Below are positions 1 to 13,810 of a stretch of 64,000 nucleotides of DNA, piece after piece. The stretch comes from Anaeramoeba flamelloides (lineage: Eukaryota; Metamonada; Anaeramoebidae): assembly GCA_027625915.1 (NCBI GenBank), contig JANTQA010000070.1, positions 253,001-317,000 on the forward strand, in the 5' to 3' direction. The number at the start of each line of letters is the position of its first letter. The first letter of the stretch is position 1. The notes under the pieces were generated by a model, which searched no databases, was not told the DNA's origin, and was given only the letters and a program-made list of their open reading frames with translations. A program made the translations under genes and the position numbers.

Positions 1-47
1 TATTTGTCTTTTCGAAGATCGCTTTTTTTTTTCCACATGATCTTTTG

Positions 48-96
<49 letters not shown>

Positions 97-360
97 AAAA
101 TTTTTCAAAAACAAAGAAAAAGAAAAACAAAAGAAAAACAAAAGAAAAAAAAAAATTGAAAAAACAAAACTAAAATTTGAAAAATTAGAAAAAATGATTC
201 TGATCCAAAAATTTGAAAATATTTTTTTATTAAGAATACTGGAATAAACCCTCAAAACAACTCCTATTAACATTATAAAGTGAGTCAAAATTTATGAAAA
301 ATAGTTTATTTGAAGATTTTTTTTTATAATTTCTTTTTAAAAAAAGTGTTTAGAAATTTG

Positions 361-398
<38 letters not shown>

Positions 399-1506
399 TA
401 TATACCTTTAGGGGAAAGGTAATTTGCTAACTTAAAATCTATATTTTTTCACTAAAAATTCTTTAACCATTGCTAAAGACCTTTATTAGGTCCACGAATT
501 AATAAAATTTAAACTTTGATTTTTTATTGAATCAAAATGTTACCATAATTCTCCACTATTTTTGAAATTGTTTGTTTTGTTATTTCTTTTTTTTTAAAAA
601 ATTCTAAGTATATTTCACTAAATATACAACAAAAAACCATAATTGTTTTGAAATTTCACTTCTTAAAAACAGTATTAACTATATATTTAAAAATACCGCT
701 CAAAAAAAATTTATTTAAATTTTGTTTGTAAAGAAAAATTTCACATTTCTCTTAAGTTAATCGTTCGAAAAAATCTTGCAAATCTTGTTATTTTTTCATC
801 TTTTTATTGCGTTCTTACCCCATCCAACCAAACACATACAATAAATAAATAAATTTAAAAAATATCATTAATTTCATTTATATTATATTGATTTATTCAC
901 CATGATTATAAAAAAATCATTTTGAATTTTTTTATTTTTGAAAACATATTTACTTTTTTAAAATTATTTGGGTTTTAAATGACCCAATATGTAATGGATA
1001 TTTTTGATCTAAGCATTGCCTTTTTTATTTTTTTTTCTCAAAAGCCAATTCAATAATGATTATAGAAAATAAAGATCAAAAATCTATTAACCAAATTTAA
1101 TAAAATTAAAAAATTTTGTATATTGATTTGAATTTTGTAAATAAATCTAAAAGATTAGTTCCAAAGTAAAAAAGATAAAAAACCATCATTTTTCCAAATA
1201 TCTTTATATTAAACATACAATTATTACTTTATATTTGATTTATTAATCGTAATAATATACCCGTTTAAATGAAAAATAGTTTTGTAATTATTCTCAACAT
1301 AAAAAAAAAAAATAAAAATGTTTTCAATAGAAAAACAAAATAATAACAAAATAATTTATTTTAAAGATTTTATCACGATTTATTTACACTTGATATGAAG
1401 AGACAATGGCAATAATAATTAGAAAACTACAATAAATAAATATAATAATTTGATACAAAATATTTACTTTTAAATAAAAAATCAAATCAAATCAAATCAA
1501 ATCAAA
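1..1506. other. Non-coding stretch downstream of the cullin gene
   Basis: No supportable gene. It contains a 47-base A run (48-94), a (TA)n microsatellite (about 366-396) and AT-rich filler. Bases about 170-245 resemble one end of the foldback repeat family seen at 13811-14690 and 41511-42062 (shared AAAAAATGATTCTGATC-type stretch), so a decayed end fragment of that family is likely. Confidence 0.6.
1481..1506. repeat. ATCAA pentanucleotide microsatellite
   Basis: Five perfect ATCAA units abut the stop codon of the cullin gene (minus strand), so length changes here would fall in the immediate 3' UTR. Confidence 0.9.
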
Positions 1507-4500
1507 TTAAGCAACATATTTATATAAGTTTCTATCTTCTTGTGTTCTTTCCAAATATTCTTGTTGTATCAAATGTTCCATTCTTTGTTTTATCAAATTA
1601 ATCTTTGGGTTAAAAAGATGGTTTAATTGCTTAGTAATTTCGATAATTAAATTTGAATGATTTAATATCTTTCGAGCCTTCATGATTCTGACTACTGTGG
1701 CATCGATTAAGAGTTTGCGGTCATGATTAACTTTTTGAATAGTTTTTTCCCGGTTTCTATGTAAATCTGGGTTTAATTGGCTTGGTATTTTGATTCTTCT
1801 CATTTTGGATTTAAATTTCAAATTGATTGATAAAATATCTTTATTTAATATCTCATTGGGCTTACCATTTTTAATTAAAATTTTATTTTTGCCACATAAA
1901 AGCGCATTCAACGATTTTTGAAGATTTAGAAAGGATATATTTGTTAATTGGTGTAATTCTTCAAGTGTGATTTCTGGGCGGTGATTAAAAGATTCCAAAA
2001 TTAACATTTGGTGGGTTGAAACAATTAAAAGATATCTTTTATTTTGGAGATTGAATTGTAATTCAGCACTGCCAATATTATATTGCCAAACAATGACTCT
2101 TCCAGTATGCATTCCCAAGTAAAAAACTTCAAACTCGTTGCAATAATTTGTTAAATACTTATTCAAAAGGCAAGGCTGTGTAGGAAAAGTGGGCCAATGC
2201 CCCTGGGCAAGTATTTTTATATTTATATTAATTTTTTGATATTCATTTTTTAATATTAATTCCGAATTTTTGCCACCCTTTTCATTCTTATTATCGGCAT
2301 TGCGATTAATATCATTACCCACTTTAACATTATTATTAATAGCCTTCCCATTGCTATTGTTAATTCTGATGCCTTTCTCATTTAAATATTGAAGGAATTT
2401 ATTTGATATTTCATAGGATAATCCCATATCCTTAAACATACCTTCCATTTTCGAAGTATATTGGGCGCCATACTCTTGTTTAATTTTGGTAATCATGTTT
2501 CTTTCTAAATCATTAATTTGGTTATTCTTTTGTAATAATAGCCTTTTGGCTAAGTAGCTTTCATAGAATTTTTTAAAAACATCTTTTTCATAAAGTAGGT
2601 TTAATAATATAATTACTTTATCCATTATTTTTTTAACTTCATGATAGCCCTTAAAGGATATTCGAAAGCTTTTATCAATATAGCGAACCAAATATTCTGG
2701 TATTTTTTCATTTTTGTTTAATATAATTTCAAAAGCTTTATTAAATTTAATTTTAATAGTTTGATCATTTAAAAAAGATTGATTTAAGATCTTTTCAAAC
2801 CTTCCCCTTAATTTTAAAAGGTTATCAATCAACTGCAGGGACGCTTTCTTATTCGTGGCACTTTCCTTTATCGCCTCATTTCCTAGCAGATTGAAATAAT
2901 CGATATAGACCTTTAAAATCTTTTCTCGCCCGTGTGGTATCCTGACTAGCAACGTGTATAACAATTTCAACTCTTCATATTTGTCTTGTTTAATCATTTG
3001 AAGACACCCAGTTTCCATTCCGATGATCATATCCAAATGATTAGACAGTAATTCCCGTTCACAACTTGTAAGTATCCTATTCTTACTTGTTGGGTCATAA
3101 TAATGAAGAATCCTTTCGTTTTCTTCTAATAACCTTTTTTGACAGTAAAATAAATAAGAAGCACACGAATTGTTTTCTAAAACCGCTTGACTTTCCTTTT
3201 TGTAATAGGAAACCATTTCATTTAAAAGATAATCTTCATATTCTTTTTCATAAAAAGTCAATTCTTTTTCAGATACAGCAATAAACATCTGTTTTATTAT
3301 TTTTATTTTATTATTTTGATTTAGTATTATTATTATTATTTTTTTTTTTTGGATAAAAAAAGAAATAATTAATTAGGATTAATTAATAACGGGTATTAAT
3401 TGTGATACTATTTTTTAAATTATCAATGTTTTTTCTTTTTTTTTTTTTCAATAATGTTTCTTTACTTTTATGACTGGATATAAGATGTCTAAAGATAGAT
3501 TAACAAAGATTTTATTGAAAACGTGTATTTTAATGTAAAAAAAAATCCAACTAAACCTATCGATTTTTTTTTTTTTATAGTAAAATAGATAATTTTTTCA
3601 TATATTTATATATTCAAATACTAAAAAATATAAAAATACAGAAATGTTTGCAAAGAATATCTTTAATATTAAAAACGAAAAAACAAAAAACAAAAAAATC
3701 ATCATCTTTTCCTTGACTTTTTTAGAATTTGATTTTAAGATTCAAAATTCTCTCATCAAACTCGAAACAAAGAAAATATTTTTAGATTAGCATTTTCAAA
3801 GAGTTCTACTTAAAGAATATCCGGGTTATAATGACACTGGATATCACTTTCATGACTAACAAGATGTTTATTGACTTAAACGTTGTTGGGCCAATGAATC
3901 TTGTTAAAATTTATGTTTTTTTTTGATAAATTTGTAATTTGGTATAAAAACTATTTTTTATTATCAGATTCGAAATATACATCGAAAAGGGTAAAAAATC
4001 AAAAGTCCCTTTATTTTTGGACTTTCCACAGCATTTCCAAATCTGATAGAGTTTAAGACAAGTTTACCAATATAATTGATAATTGTTTGGAGAGGAAGCG
4101 TAACAATTACAGAAAAAAAAAATAAAAAAAAAACGAATTTAAATTTCCCCTTTTTTTGTTTTGAAATTCATTAAAATTTTTTGATCAATAAATACTTTTA
4201 TCAAATTACTAAAAAAATAAATTTGCTATGTTTTTCATAGTCTTCAATTGAGAATTCTTTTAATGATTTGTATTGATTAGTGCATTGGATTTCAATACCA
4301 CCATGCAAGAAAATTCTTATAGTCCTTACATTTAAAACAAGACATCCAAATATTAGATTGGATTCTTTGGAAATTAATGCAGAATACAAAGTAAAGTCAT
4401 TTTCAAAAAGTATAAAGGTATAGTTTGAATAATTCATTATCATAACTATTTTGTTTGGATTTTTAAACATTTTTTATGGTAAAGTTTATTCAAAATTTTT

Positions 4501-6955
4501 CGTTTTGACTTTTTAAAATTGATTTTATGAATATTGTTAATTAATTTTAAAACCAAATACAACGCCTTAATTTCCTTCACAGTATTTTTTTTAAACAGAA
4601 CATTGACCTTGAAACAATTATCTATTTCTTCTCATAATTACATTAACACGATTGGTTTGGTAAGTGACTCATAATATTTGAATTATAAAATTGAATTATT
4701 TTTTATACTGGCATTTTCAGAAAAAATGTAAAAAAATTTTCATTTTCCTTTTCATTTTGGTATTTGAATAATAATGGTAAAAATTTTCACTTCATTTTGA
4801 TTTTTCTTTTTCTTTTCACAAGAAGAGTTTTCAAAGAGGAAGGTTAAAATTTATGATCACTATTTATTTGTTTGGTCCTTTTTGTATTAGAAATATTGGT
4901 ATAAAATTGGGGGGGACTAAGAAATCTGAAATCAAAGGAATATTTTAGAACTGAAAAATATGATATCCAGCTGAAATTGTATCCCATTTAAATTTCAAAT
5001 ACCAGTCTAATTTTGTTTTTTTTTTATTCTTTTCAAATTCAAACACAGCACAGGTGCAAAACTGATGTCTTAAAATTTTAAGTTTTTTTGTTACAGTCAG
5101 TTCCACTTTTAAGGTACAAACTTTCAACGAAATTTAAGGCACAATAAAAATCTCAAATTAAGTCACAAAATTTAGTTTCTTGTAAAATACTTTGTAAAAA
5201 AAAATTCCAAAAAATTTTGTGCTTTAATTTGAGATTTTTTTGTGACTTAAATTTAGTTGAAAGTTTGTGCCTTAAAGGTGAAACTGACTGTAAATTTTTA
5301 ATTTCTCCTAAAAATATAAAATATGAAGAAATCAATTTTTGCACACGTTAGGATGATTTTTGTGTACCTCTTTTAATTCTTTTGTTCTCATTTTTTGTTT
5401 TTCTTGATATTTTTTGATGTTCTGATGATTACAAAGAAAAGGAAAGTACAAACCGGTATTTGAATTAAAAATGGTTACAATTTCACTTCCTTTTCAATTT
5501 CCTTTTCCCAACAAATCCACAAATTACAACTTATCTCTTTGAAAACTCAATTTATAAAAGAAAAATCTGTCCTGTTATTTGAATTCTAAATTGAATTATT
5601 TTTTATACTGGAATTTTCAGAAAAAATGTAAAAAAATTTTCATTTTGCTTTTCATTTTGGTATTTGAATAATAATGGTAAAAATTTTCACTTCATTTTGA
5701 TTCTAATTTTTCTTTTCACAAGAAGAATTTTCAAAAAAGTAGGTAATAATTTGTGCTCTCTTTTTATTTGTTTGGTCTATTTTTGTATTATATTTTTGGG
5801 TAAACGAAGAATTTCCGAAACGAAACCAATATTGAAGAATTTAAAAAGAAATGAGATGAAATTGTATCCTATTTCAATTTCAAATGTTAGTTTGAATGGT
5901 GTTTGGAAACACTAATGCGTTTGAATTTTTTTGATCTCAAAACCTGAAAAAATTTACTTTGTTGTCTGAATTTATCAAGAAGTGAATAAAAAAGAAAAGA
6001 AAAGAAATTTTACTTTTGCAATTATTTTGATGCTATTTGAATAAATCTTTTCGCCGTTTCTTTCTTTTGTGATTAATTGTGACACCAATGAGACTATTTT
6101 CTCCTTTATTTTTGAATTTTCAAGTACTTGCTTCTTCCAGTGGATGATAGAAAGCCCATAAACATGCTTTTTCTTTTGTTTTTCAGAATAGGTACGATCC
6201 TAATAAGTGGAGAAATGGAAGAAGAAAAAAAATAAAGAACAACTTCTTTTTAAGCATTTTTTTTTTTTGTATGGTTCCAAAATTACACTTCCAGGAATTA
6301 AAGAGTCTTTCAAAGTTATTCCTTTTTTCAAAAATTAGTCGCTTAAAAACTCATTTCTTTAGGATAGGAATTATCAAGCTGAAAAATTTTTTTGAAAATT
6401 ATAAAAAATGAAATATCAAAAATCCCTCTCCTAAAATCAGATTAAATCTTGGAGGAGTTGTGTTTTACAAAAAAAGAAATCAAATTGAAAGAAAATTTGA
6501 ATAATCGGAATAATTACCAAATAAAGAAATAAATCATGAATCATTTGATGTTGTATGAGATATTTTTCCCAAATATTACTTGTTTCACTCAGGTACCTCT
6601 CATCTTGCAAATCCGTAATATGTAGTGAACAGTTTTTAGCGTGATCACAAATATACTGATTGATCTTGTCATATAATATGTCAGCCTGCTTTCCAAGAAC
6701 TAAATCATACGACGTTCGATAAATTTCTTCATACGACAAAACTGACGCTTTGAATTTGTAGATCTTTCGAAATGCCTTTTCGATCACCTCCCATGAATTG
6801 CTGTAATTACTTTTCTCCATTTTTAGGCTTGTTTCTTCTAATAATTGATTTAATTCTTGGATTTCCTTTTTTTTATTTTTATTCTTTTTTTGGAACATTC
6901 GAAAAGAAAAAGGTTTGTGGAAAATTAATAAATTCTTATTTTTGTTTCTATCCAA
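1507..6955 (-). CDS. Cullin, CUL3-like, three exons
   Basis: Scaffold of a cullin-RING ubiquitin ligase. I join exon 1 (6955-6518), exon 2 (6199-6014) and exon 3 (3288-1507), all in phase 0 with GT-AG introns of 318 and 2725 bases, giving about 801 residues. Exon 1 has the adaptor-binding N-terminal helices (WEVIEKAFRKI, LSYEEIYRTSYDLVL). Exon 2 (62 codons, too short to be noticed as an ORF) supplies the segment DRTYSEKQKKKHVYGLSII, which matches the CUL3 stretch after MYMDRVYV. Exon 3 holds the rest of the repeats, the cullin homology domain and the C-terminal winged helix. The neddylation lysine is in VRIMK (about residue 745), and the protein ends in YKYVA. The ending TQEDRNLYKYVA is closest to CUL3. 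An Asn/Lys-rich insert of about 45 residues interrupts the homology domain. The start Met is the first in exon 1; about 55 residues precede the conserved part. Family certain; subtype likely. Confidence 0.95.
4687..5898. repeat. Duplicated block and MITE ends inside cullin intron 2
   Basis: About 4687-5012 and 5584-5898 are diverged direct repeats; both contain the unchanged stretch GGTATTTGAATAATAATGG and a following AAAATTTTCACTTCATTTTG. The inner part of each (about 4757-5012 and 5657-5898) begins and ends with inverted copies of the end found in the elements at 44110-44279 and 63531-63713. A solitary end of the same family lies at about 5451-5500. Confidence 0.7.
5094..5290. mobile_element. 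Palindromic TA-flanked MITE, CAGTCAGTT family, copy 1
   Basis: A 197-bp element made almost entirely of two inverted arms. The left arm starts CAGTCAGTT and the right arm ends AACTGACTG. Both arms share CAAACTTTCAAC and AAATCTCAAATTAA. It is bounded by TA on each side, the target duplication typical of Tc1/mariner elements. It lies in intron 2 of the cullin gene. It has no coding capacity, so it would be non-autonomous. Relatives lie at 21803-21996 and 40062-40256. Confidence 0.85.
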
Positions 6956-9900
6956 ACAGTTTTTGATTTATTTTGGAACAATTAAAGGCTCCAAACACGC
7001 TGGGATTTGAAGGAGATGGTATTATGATACCAAAACAATTAATGAAATAACTCAAAATAATAAAAAAAACTTAAAGGTTTAGTTTAAATCTTAACTAAAA
7101 AGTTTGTTTTAACTTTTTTTCAAGATGTGGATTGAGAATCAATTGGAGAGATGTTAAAAGTGTTGAATGTTGTTTTGTTTGGATTGGTTTTTGTACAAAA
7201 CCATCCTTTTGATTTTTTACTGTTATTTGTAAAAATAAAAAGATCAAAATTTTCATTGAGATTTCCAAAAAAAACCACACCTAGAATTAAAATAAAATAA
7301 CCAAAATCCCTCAATTCTAAAATGGTGAAATTAATAATTTAAACTGATTTCAGAATTGAAAAAAATAAAATTTTTTTCTATTTTACCACCATTTTTCTGA
7401 AAGCACACTTAAAATTATTATTCCTTTATTTTACAACAAACACAATCTTTGGGTTGCCAAATATTCAATAACCTCACCCCCTGACTCACACAGAAATAAT
7501 ATTGATAATTTCCAAAATATTTCCCATGTTTTGTATTGAAAAAAAAACAAATACTTCAGAGAGACAAATACAGACCATGATTTGGAAACTTGAATGATAA
7601 AAATTTGTTTTTTATCTCATATGGATTTAATTGGTCTAAACCAATACTGATAAATGGTAATTTATATATGGAAATTTTTACTTGATTTTCTTTTTTGAAC
7701 TTTTTATCATCAAGCTTTGAATAAAGCATTTTATGAAGTCAAGTGTTAAGAAACTCTGTAAAATTAGTTGTTGTTCAAAATATTCTATTTACTGGACTGT
7801 TTGATAAGAAACAGTTCGAAGATTTATAAAAATGGAAAATTGAACTAAAAATTTTTTGAAATTTATTAGAATTTATCAGTATCACAAAAAAATCCACTCT
7901 GTGAGATCACATGAGGTCGAAATTATTGTGGGGGTATAGTCAAAACCTCTTCTTTTCTGGAAGAACTACACATTTCAAAATATTTATTGAGTTTTAAATT
8001 TTTACCTGATCAAAATATTAACTTAAAGTTGATGATATTTTCTACAATACCAACCATTATTCTTCAAAGATAATTATTATCATGTTTCAATTGAAAAGCT
8101 TTAAAAATCAATTCTCATCATTATCGGTGCATTGTTGTTTTCAGTACAAACTTACAATCAAGAATCTGATCCACTAAAATTAACTATTTCTACAAAAAGA
8201 CAACAATGTTCAATTGGACTTATTCTCTGAAAATTAGAATTTAGTCCATCTAAAAACAACGAATTGTAATATTACAAGCAAAAAAAAAAGATTTTAAACA
8301 AAAGTAACAAATAAATATGAATGAAAAGTTAAATTTTATAATTTTAATGATTGAAATTTTCTTTTGTTACGGGGAGATCATTGTTTCTTTTTAAAAAAAT
8401 TTATAAAATAAAGAAAAAAATAAAATTGTGTGAATAGGACCACAAAATTTTCACAAAAAGTTGCTTAAAATATAACAAAAAACCACAAAACTTTAAAACA
8501 AAATATATATTATTTTTTATAGATCCTTGTCTTTATTTTGTAAATAACATTTGTTACAATTTTTTAGATCTGAAAAAGTTTTAATGAATTCTCTAAGAGG
8601 TGTATCTATAGTTCCATTTCTTAAACTCTTTTTTTGGAATTTCACAAAATAAGAAAATGTAAATAAAGATTATTCTTTGTTTTTTTCTATTGGTCATTTT
8701 TAAATTAAAAAAAAATTGACTGTGGAAAAACAGCATTGAAAAAAGAAATAATTATGTACTATGGGAGACATGATTATTGGATTATAGAATGTCTTGCTTA
8801 TATTCATTTTTTTTTGAAAATTGTGACTGATTTATAATTTGTCGGGTTCTCATGGAAAATAATCATTTCAAATTCAAAAAAATATTCTAATTCAAGATTT
8901 CTTCTGAATCTCAGGAGATAAATTGCATAATTTTATAATAATAATATACCAACATATTACAGAGGAGCTTTTTTAACATAATTCTTAATAAAAACCAGTA
9001 TTTTATCTCCTTTGAGTATTTAAATTTTTAAAAATGGATAAAAAAAAATGTTTTAATAATTAATTTATTAAAGGAAATTGAAAAAAATGTAATGTTTTTG
9101 TTTTTTTAAAGATTTTGCTTAAGGGAGTAGCCACACAATGTTGACCACTGGAATAGGAATATGTGATAGTTCATTAATAATTATATTGGTAGTCTTGAGT
9201 TTTATATTCTATCTAAAAAGTTAAAAAAAAAATAAAAATATAACTTTAATTTTGCAAATATCAAGATTTAAATTTTCAGAAAATATTCTTGAAATTAAAA
9301 TAAGATAAAAAAATTAAATTTCGAGAAATTTATTTAATTTTTTATGGATATTATTTTTTGGGATATATGACTAAATCCTTTCACTTTAGATTATTAGATT
9401 TTATTTATATAATATTTAGTAATTATTTGAATATAATTTCAATCAGCAAATATTCTCCAAATCTAAATATTCTTGAGATCTCAAAAAATACATAAAATAA
9501 GTATTTTTTTTCAAATTTTTTGTATTAGAGAATAGAATATCTGGTTTTCTGGATATTTCTTTTAGAAATTTTTATTTAATAGTTTCATATCATTTTAAAA
9601 AATAATTTATTTTATTTAGTAATATAATATTAATAGTTTTAAACAAATTTTAGACTAATTATTATTTTTTTTTATTGTGTACTTTACTAGAATTTTTTTG
9701 AGTAACTTTTTTATTATTAATAAAACAATAAAAAACTTTTCCATGATTTTATAAAATAAAGACGCCAACATATTTACTTCTAGAAAATTTTTTAGAATTA
9801 TCTTAAATTTAAATATTAAATTTTTTATAAACTTTTAAACTATTTTGAGATTTCGATAAAACTTTTATACAATTTTGAATCAACTTTAACTCAACAATTT

Positions 9901-11324
9901 TACAAAATATCTTGGATAATCAAATCAATATATACATATAAATATATATTACTATATATGACCTTTTCTTACCTTTAAAATTCAGTATATTGGGAATTTT
10001 AAAAAATCCTCTGAATTCTTAATAATTATTGATTTCCAAATAAAAGAAAAATTGATTAATTTTATTTCAATTCTGAATCAATATTTTTAAAAAAGTATAA
10101 TATTGGGGAATAGTGAGATTCTATTAGATAAGATTTAAAATAAAAAACATGTTATGAGTATTCTATTAGTATTCAAAATTAATTTTAATTAAATACTTTC
10201 GAACCATTCAAATTATTTTATCTTATTTTAGAATTTGATAAATGATAATTCGGATCAATCAAAATATCTTTAAAAAAACAATTAATTTAGAAAAATAACT
10301 TAAAAAAAAGAAATTTAATCACTGGTCTTATGGAAAGAGATTAATATTTTTAGGTCTATACACGTTTGGCGGATTGATTGAACATTTAAATCTACAATAC
10401 TTGATATTTTTGGAAAAATCCTTGAATACGGTCTTATTATTATATTAGAATTACTAACAATGCAAAAACCCAGGATAATTTTAAAAAAAAAAATTAACAC
10501 TTTCTGACTTTTTAATTCTATTTGGTTAAAATAATCTCGTAAAATATTCATTTTTTAAGAATTTCAGCTGATATTTAAAAGATAATAAAAAAACGTTTTA
10601 CATAAAAAGAATGATATAAATATTGTTTACACAAATCCCATCTCTTTTTTTGATCAGACCCATATTGTTACTGTTAATTCCCAGAGAAAGTTCAATATAA
10701 AATAAGTATCGTATCCCAGAAGTCAACACTTTAACTTTTTTTATAAATTACAATTGGATCTGAAAACTGTCTTGTTTATATTTTTTTTTTTTTTTTTTTT
10801 TGATTTTGGCTATTTAAAGTACCCTTTTTAAAACAATTTATAATATTTTTTTCCAACATAAAATAAAATGCCACAATAAAATGTTGAGATAAGAATAAAA
10901 TTTGAATCATTTAACATTCTCACAAAACGCTATTTTAAGCAATTCAACTTAACATTCTATTGTGGTATTTATTTATACTTTTGAAAAAAAAAATAATAAT
11001 AATAATAATTTGGAATCAACAAGTGCTTTGCTTCCTAAAAAGTAAAGAGACACAACCAAAGTAACAAATAATATTTTTGTTTTCTCATCTTCAATCAAAA
11101 TATTAAAAAGTAAAAATTTGTACCATATAATTGTTACTCTCTTACAAACATTTATTTATAACAAACAATTATCAGAATTATATAGGCCAAATAATGAAAG
11201 TATAACGACAATTTTTGTACTTTTTGTTTTAACTTCCTCTTCAATTTTCATCGATATTTAGACGATTCCCGAAAACTCTATTAGATTATTTAAATGAAGT
11301 GGAGTGGCCTTTGCAGAAGGAACT

Positions 11325-11600
11325 ATTGATTTTCAAAAATTCTAGAGGGAAATTTTGAATGGATAATTTGGCAATTGTTTTCTCAAATGATAAAATTGTT
11401 AACAAAACTCCTAAAAAACATAAAATTTCAATTTTGTGTTTTAAATTCAACATACGTTCTTTTATTGATTTTTATTGATTAACATCTTGAATTCAGTTCT
11501 CACCGAACATAAGATTCGGATAGTCCTGAAGTTTTTTTAAAAAACTTTCAAAACCAAATTGCCCATTTTAAAATTTTTTCTCTAAAGTTCAAGAAGGAAC
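11325..11600. repeat. Imperfect inverted repeat
   Basis: The segment around 11330-11385 (TCTAGAGGGAAATTTTGAAT) reappears inverted around 11545-11595 (TTTAGAGAAAAAATTTTAAA on the minus strand), with further patchy similarity outward. This fits an old foldback element of about 270 bp or more; the ends are not defined. Confidence 0.4.
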
Positions 11601-11814
11601 CTCCATCTAAAATCTCTAAAAATATCATTTTTAATTGCTTTTGTGTAGATCTTTCGATTTTTTTCGACTAATAATTTGCAAAATAAAGTTTATGTCTTGC
11701 AATAAGAATTTTTCATTTATTGATTGGTTTATAACATTCAATAATTTACGATTCCCATAAGGTTTATAATTCAAGATCCTTTATCACTTTTTTTTCTGAC
11801 CACCCCTAATAAAA

Positions 11815-12045
11815 AAAATTTTTTTTATAACACCTCGATAACATTTTTATCACAAAATTTCCTTTTATATGATGATTTTTTCAATATTTTTTGAAAAAAT
11901 ATTCTTATAACAGGCTTATGACATGTTACAAATTTTATAACAGATATTTATGTTCAAAAACATTTTATTATAAAATTTTATCACATTTTATACCTTTTAA
12001 ACGTTTATAACACCTTTACAACACGTTTATAACATGTCATAAAAA
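11815..12045. repeat. Irregular array of TTATAACA-like units
   Basis: The octamer TTATAACA or close variants (TTATGACA, TTATCACA) recurs about ten times at irregular spacing. Near-identical TTTTTTTCTGA flanks lie at about 11790 and 12046. It looks like a degenerate short repeat or the interior of a decayed element. Confidence 0.45.
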
Positions 12046-12613
12046 ACTTTTTTTCTGAGGGAACACACCTTATATTTTTTATTCTGGTTAAGTGTAGATT
12101 AGTGATTTAGAAAATAAAATTAAGACTTTTTTTTTTTTCATTTATATTCAAAAGAGAATTATCACACATACAATTATCTGTGAGATTTTCAAGTGGGCCA
12201 GCTGATATTTAAGTAAATGGAAAACAAAAATAATATGAAATCATTTAGAATCCAACATAACAACTCTTGATTTCAAAGAAAGCAGGTGTTTTGTGAATTC
12301 ACTTTTAATCCTTATTGAGGTTTTAATGGCTCTATTCTTTTAGTCAAAATGAGCTATTCCCTGGTTAATGGTCAAAAGTAAGCCTGAATTGAATTTTGTT
12401 CCTTTGTTTTGAATTGAAATAAGAATCTTTCTGCAATTCTTTGGTTGTTTCTGAATCACTCCATTAAAATAACTATTTAAAAAAACAAGAAAAAGATATC
12501 TTTTTCTTTCTAATTGCATTATTTGTTTATTTTTGGGTTTAATTGAAAAAATATACTTTAAATGTTTGTTTGCCTTTTTTAAAGCAAAAGATGATGCGTG
12601 TTATTTCTTTCCT

Positions 12614-13169
12614 TTAGTTTTCTTCGTTTTTTTCATTCTCCATTTTATTCTTTTTTTCTTCTGATTTTGAAATACCATCAAAAGGATCGTAAAGTGTTTC
12701 TTCGAGTTGGTAAAGAAGATGAGAAACTTCTGTTTTCATTTGAAGTAATATTTGATCGTTTTTTGTTTTTCCTTCGTCATATCGCGAGATCTTTTCTTTG
12801 ATTGAATTAATGATTGATTGATCGTCATTCAAAATAGCCATTTGCTTCATTTCAAAGACTGTCTCCAGTAATCTTTCAGCTGAATTAATCTGTTGTGTTT
12901 GTTTGTGTTTTTCCATTTTTGTTTGCGTTCATATTTTTTCGGTTTGTTTTGTTAAATTTGAATTGAACAAAAAAGTATAGATTAAAAAAAAGAAAAGGAA
13001 AAAGAAAACATTAAACACAAACAATTTTGGTTGATAAAATTGATAATTCAACAAGCTCTCTTGAATTGTTTGGATTTTCATTAATTTTTGCGGTTTGAAA
13101 AATGTTTTCCATTGAATTAATCATTGTTTCAAATTCACGATCTACATTTTTTAAAATCATTTGTGTCAT
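12614..13169 (-). CDS. MED22: Mediator complex subunit 22 (MED22/Surf5), two exons
   Basis: Subunit of the Mediator head module, which links activators to RNA polymerase II in the nucleus. Exon 1 is 13169-13023 (49 codons), the intron is 13022-12890 (133 bases, GTTTGT...ACAG) and exon 2 is 12889-12614, all phase 0, giving 140-141 residues. Exon 1 encodes a helix ending ENIFQTAKIN, matching the MED22 pattern NFTEIIKTAKIE. Exon 2 encodes INSAERLLETVFEMKQMAILND, matching RAGESLMKLVSDLKQFLILND, and then a second helix ending SHLLYQLEETLYDPF, like the family's IDLYELEEEYY. The C-terminal tail is short and acidic/lysine-rich. I chose the Met before TQMILKNVDREF because the family's helix begins there; a longer in-frame start (13235) would add a hydrophobic leader with no counterpart. 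Confidence 0.88.
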
Positions 13170-13810
13170 TTTTAAAGAAAACAAAGAATCGATTTTGAAA
13201 AAAAGAACAAAAATACAAAAAAATGAAATTTTCATACTTGTAATTCATTTTTCAAATTTAAAGTTATTTCTTTGAGAAGAAATTAGTTAATGTAATAATA
13301 AGGTAAAAGATAACAATACAAATTGACAAAATGACTTTTTAATTGCAAACCTCAAAAGAACACGAAAACAAAAATAAAATCAAGGATAAAAGAAACAAAT
13401 TATCTTCAGAGAAGAATTCACTCAACATTCAAATACAAATAAATATCTGAAAATTTATTATTTGTTTTTCCCATTTAACAAATTTTTTTAACAAAGCTTT
13501 GGTTAATCATTTTATTGATTTAAGGGTCAAGTAAATTCTAAAATTAGTTTGACCTTAAAAATTCTTATTCTCAGGCTCTTTTCAAAGTTGAGATATTAGA
13601 TTAGTAAAAAGAAACACCAACTGAAAATTTTATTAAAATTATTTGAATTTAGGAGCATTTTGAACAAATCAACCAAAAAAAACACAATTTAGTTCTCAAT
13701 TTATATCAAAAGATAAATGAGTTGTTTTGGAGATTTCAAAAAGAGTCCAATTTTTTGAACATTTTTTGAATAATAGTTCAATTCTGAAAAATTACCATAC
13801 GAAAAAAATA

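Larger units (their letters stand above)
6956..12613. other. Long non-coding stretch between cullin and MED22
   Basis: I found no convincing coding region on either strand. Short ORFs at 7095-7314 and 10315-10551 are rich in F, I, K and N and show no family motif. Structure is limited to homopolymer tracts and the two items listed separately (11325-11600 and 11815-12045). Confidence 0.55.

Noticed and set aside
4201-4470. 89-codon minus-strand frame inside cullin intron 2, with a stretch loosely like an RCC1 repeat
   Set aside because: It lies within an intron on the same strand, has no recognisable domain beyond one short resemblance, and is of a length expected by chance in such DNA.
10315-10551. 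78-codon minus-strand frame
   Set aside because: No domain, no splice context, and surrounded by non-coding AT DNA; a chance frame.
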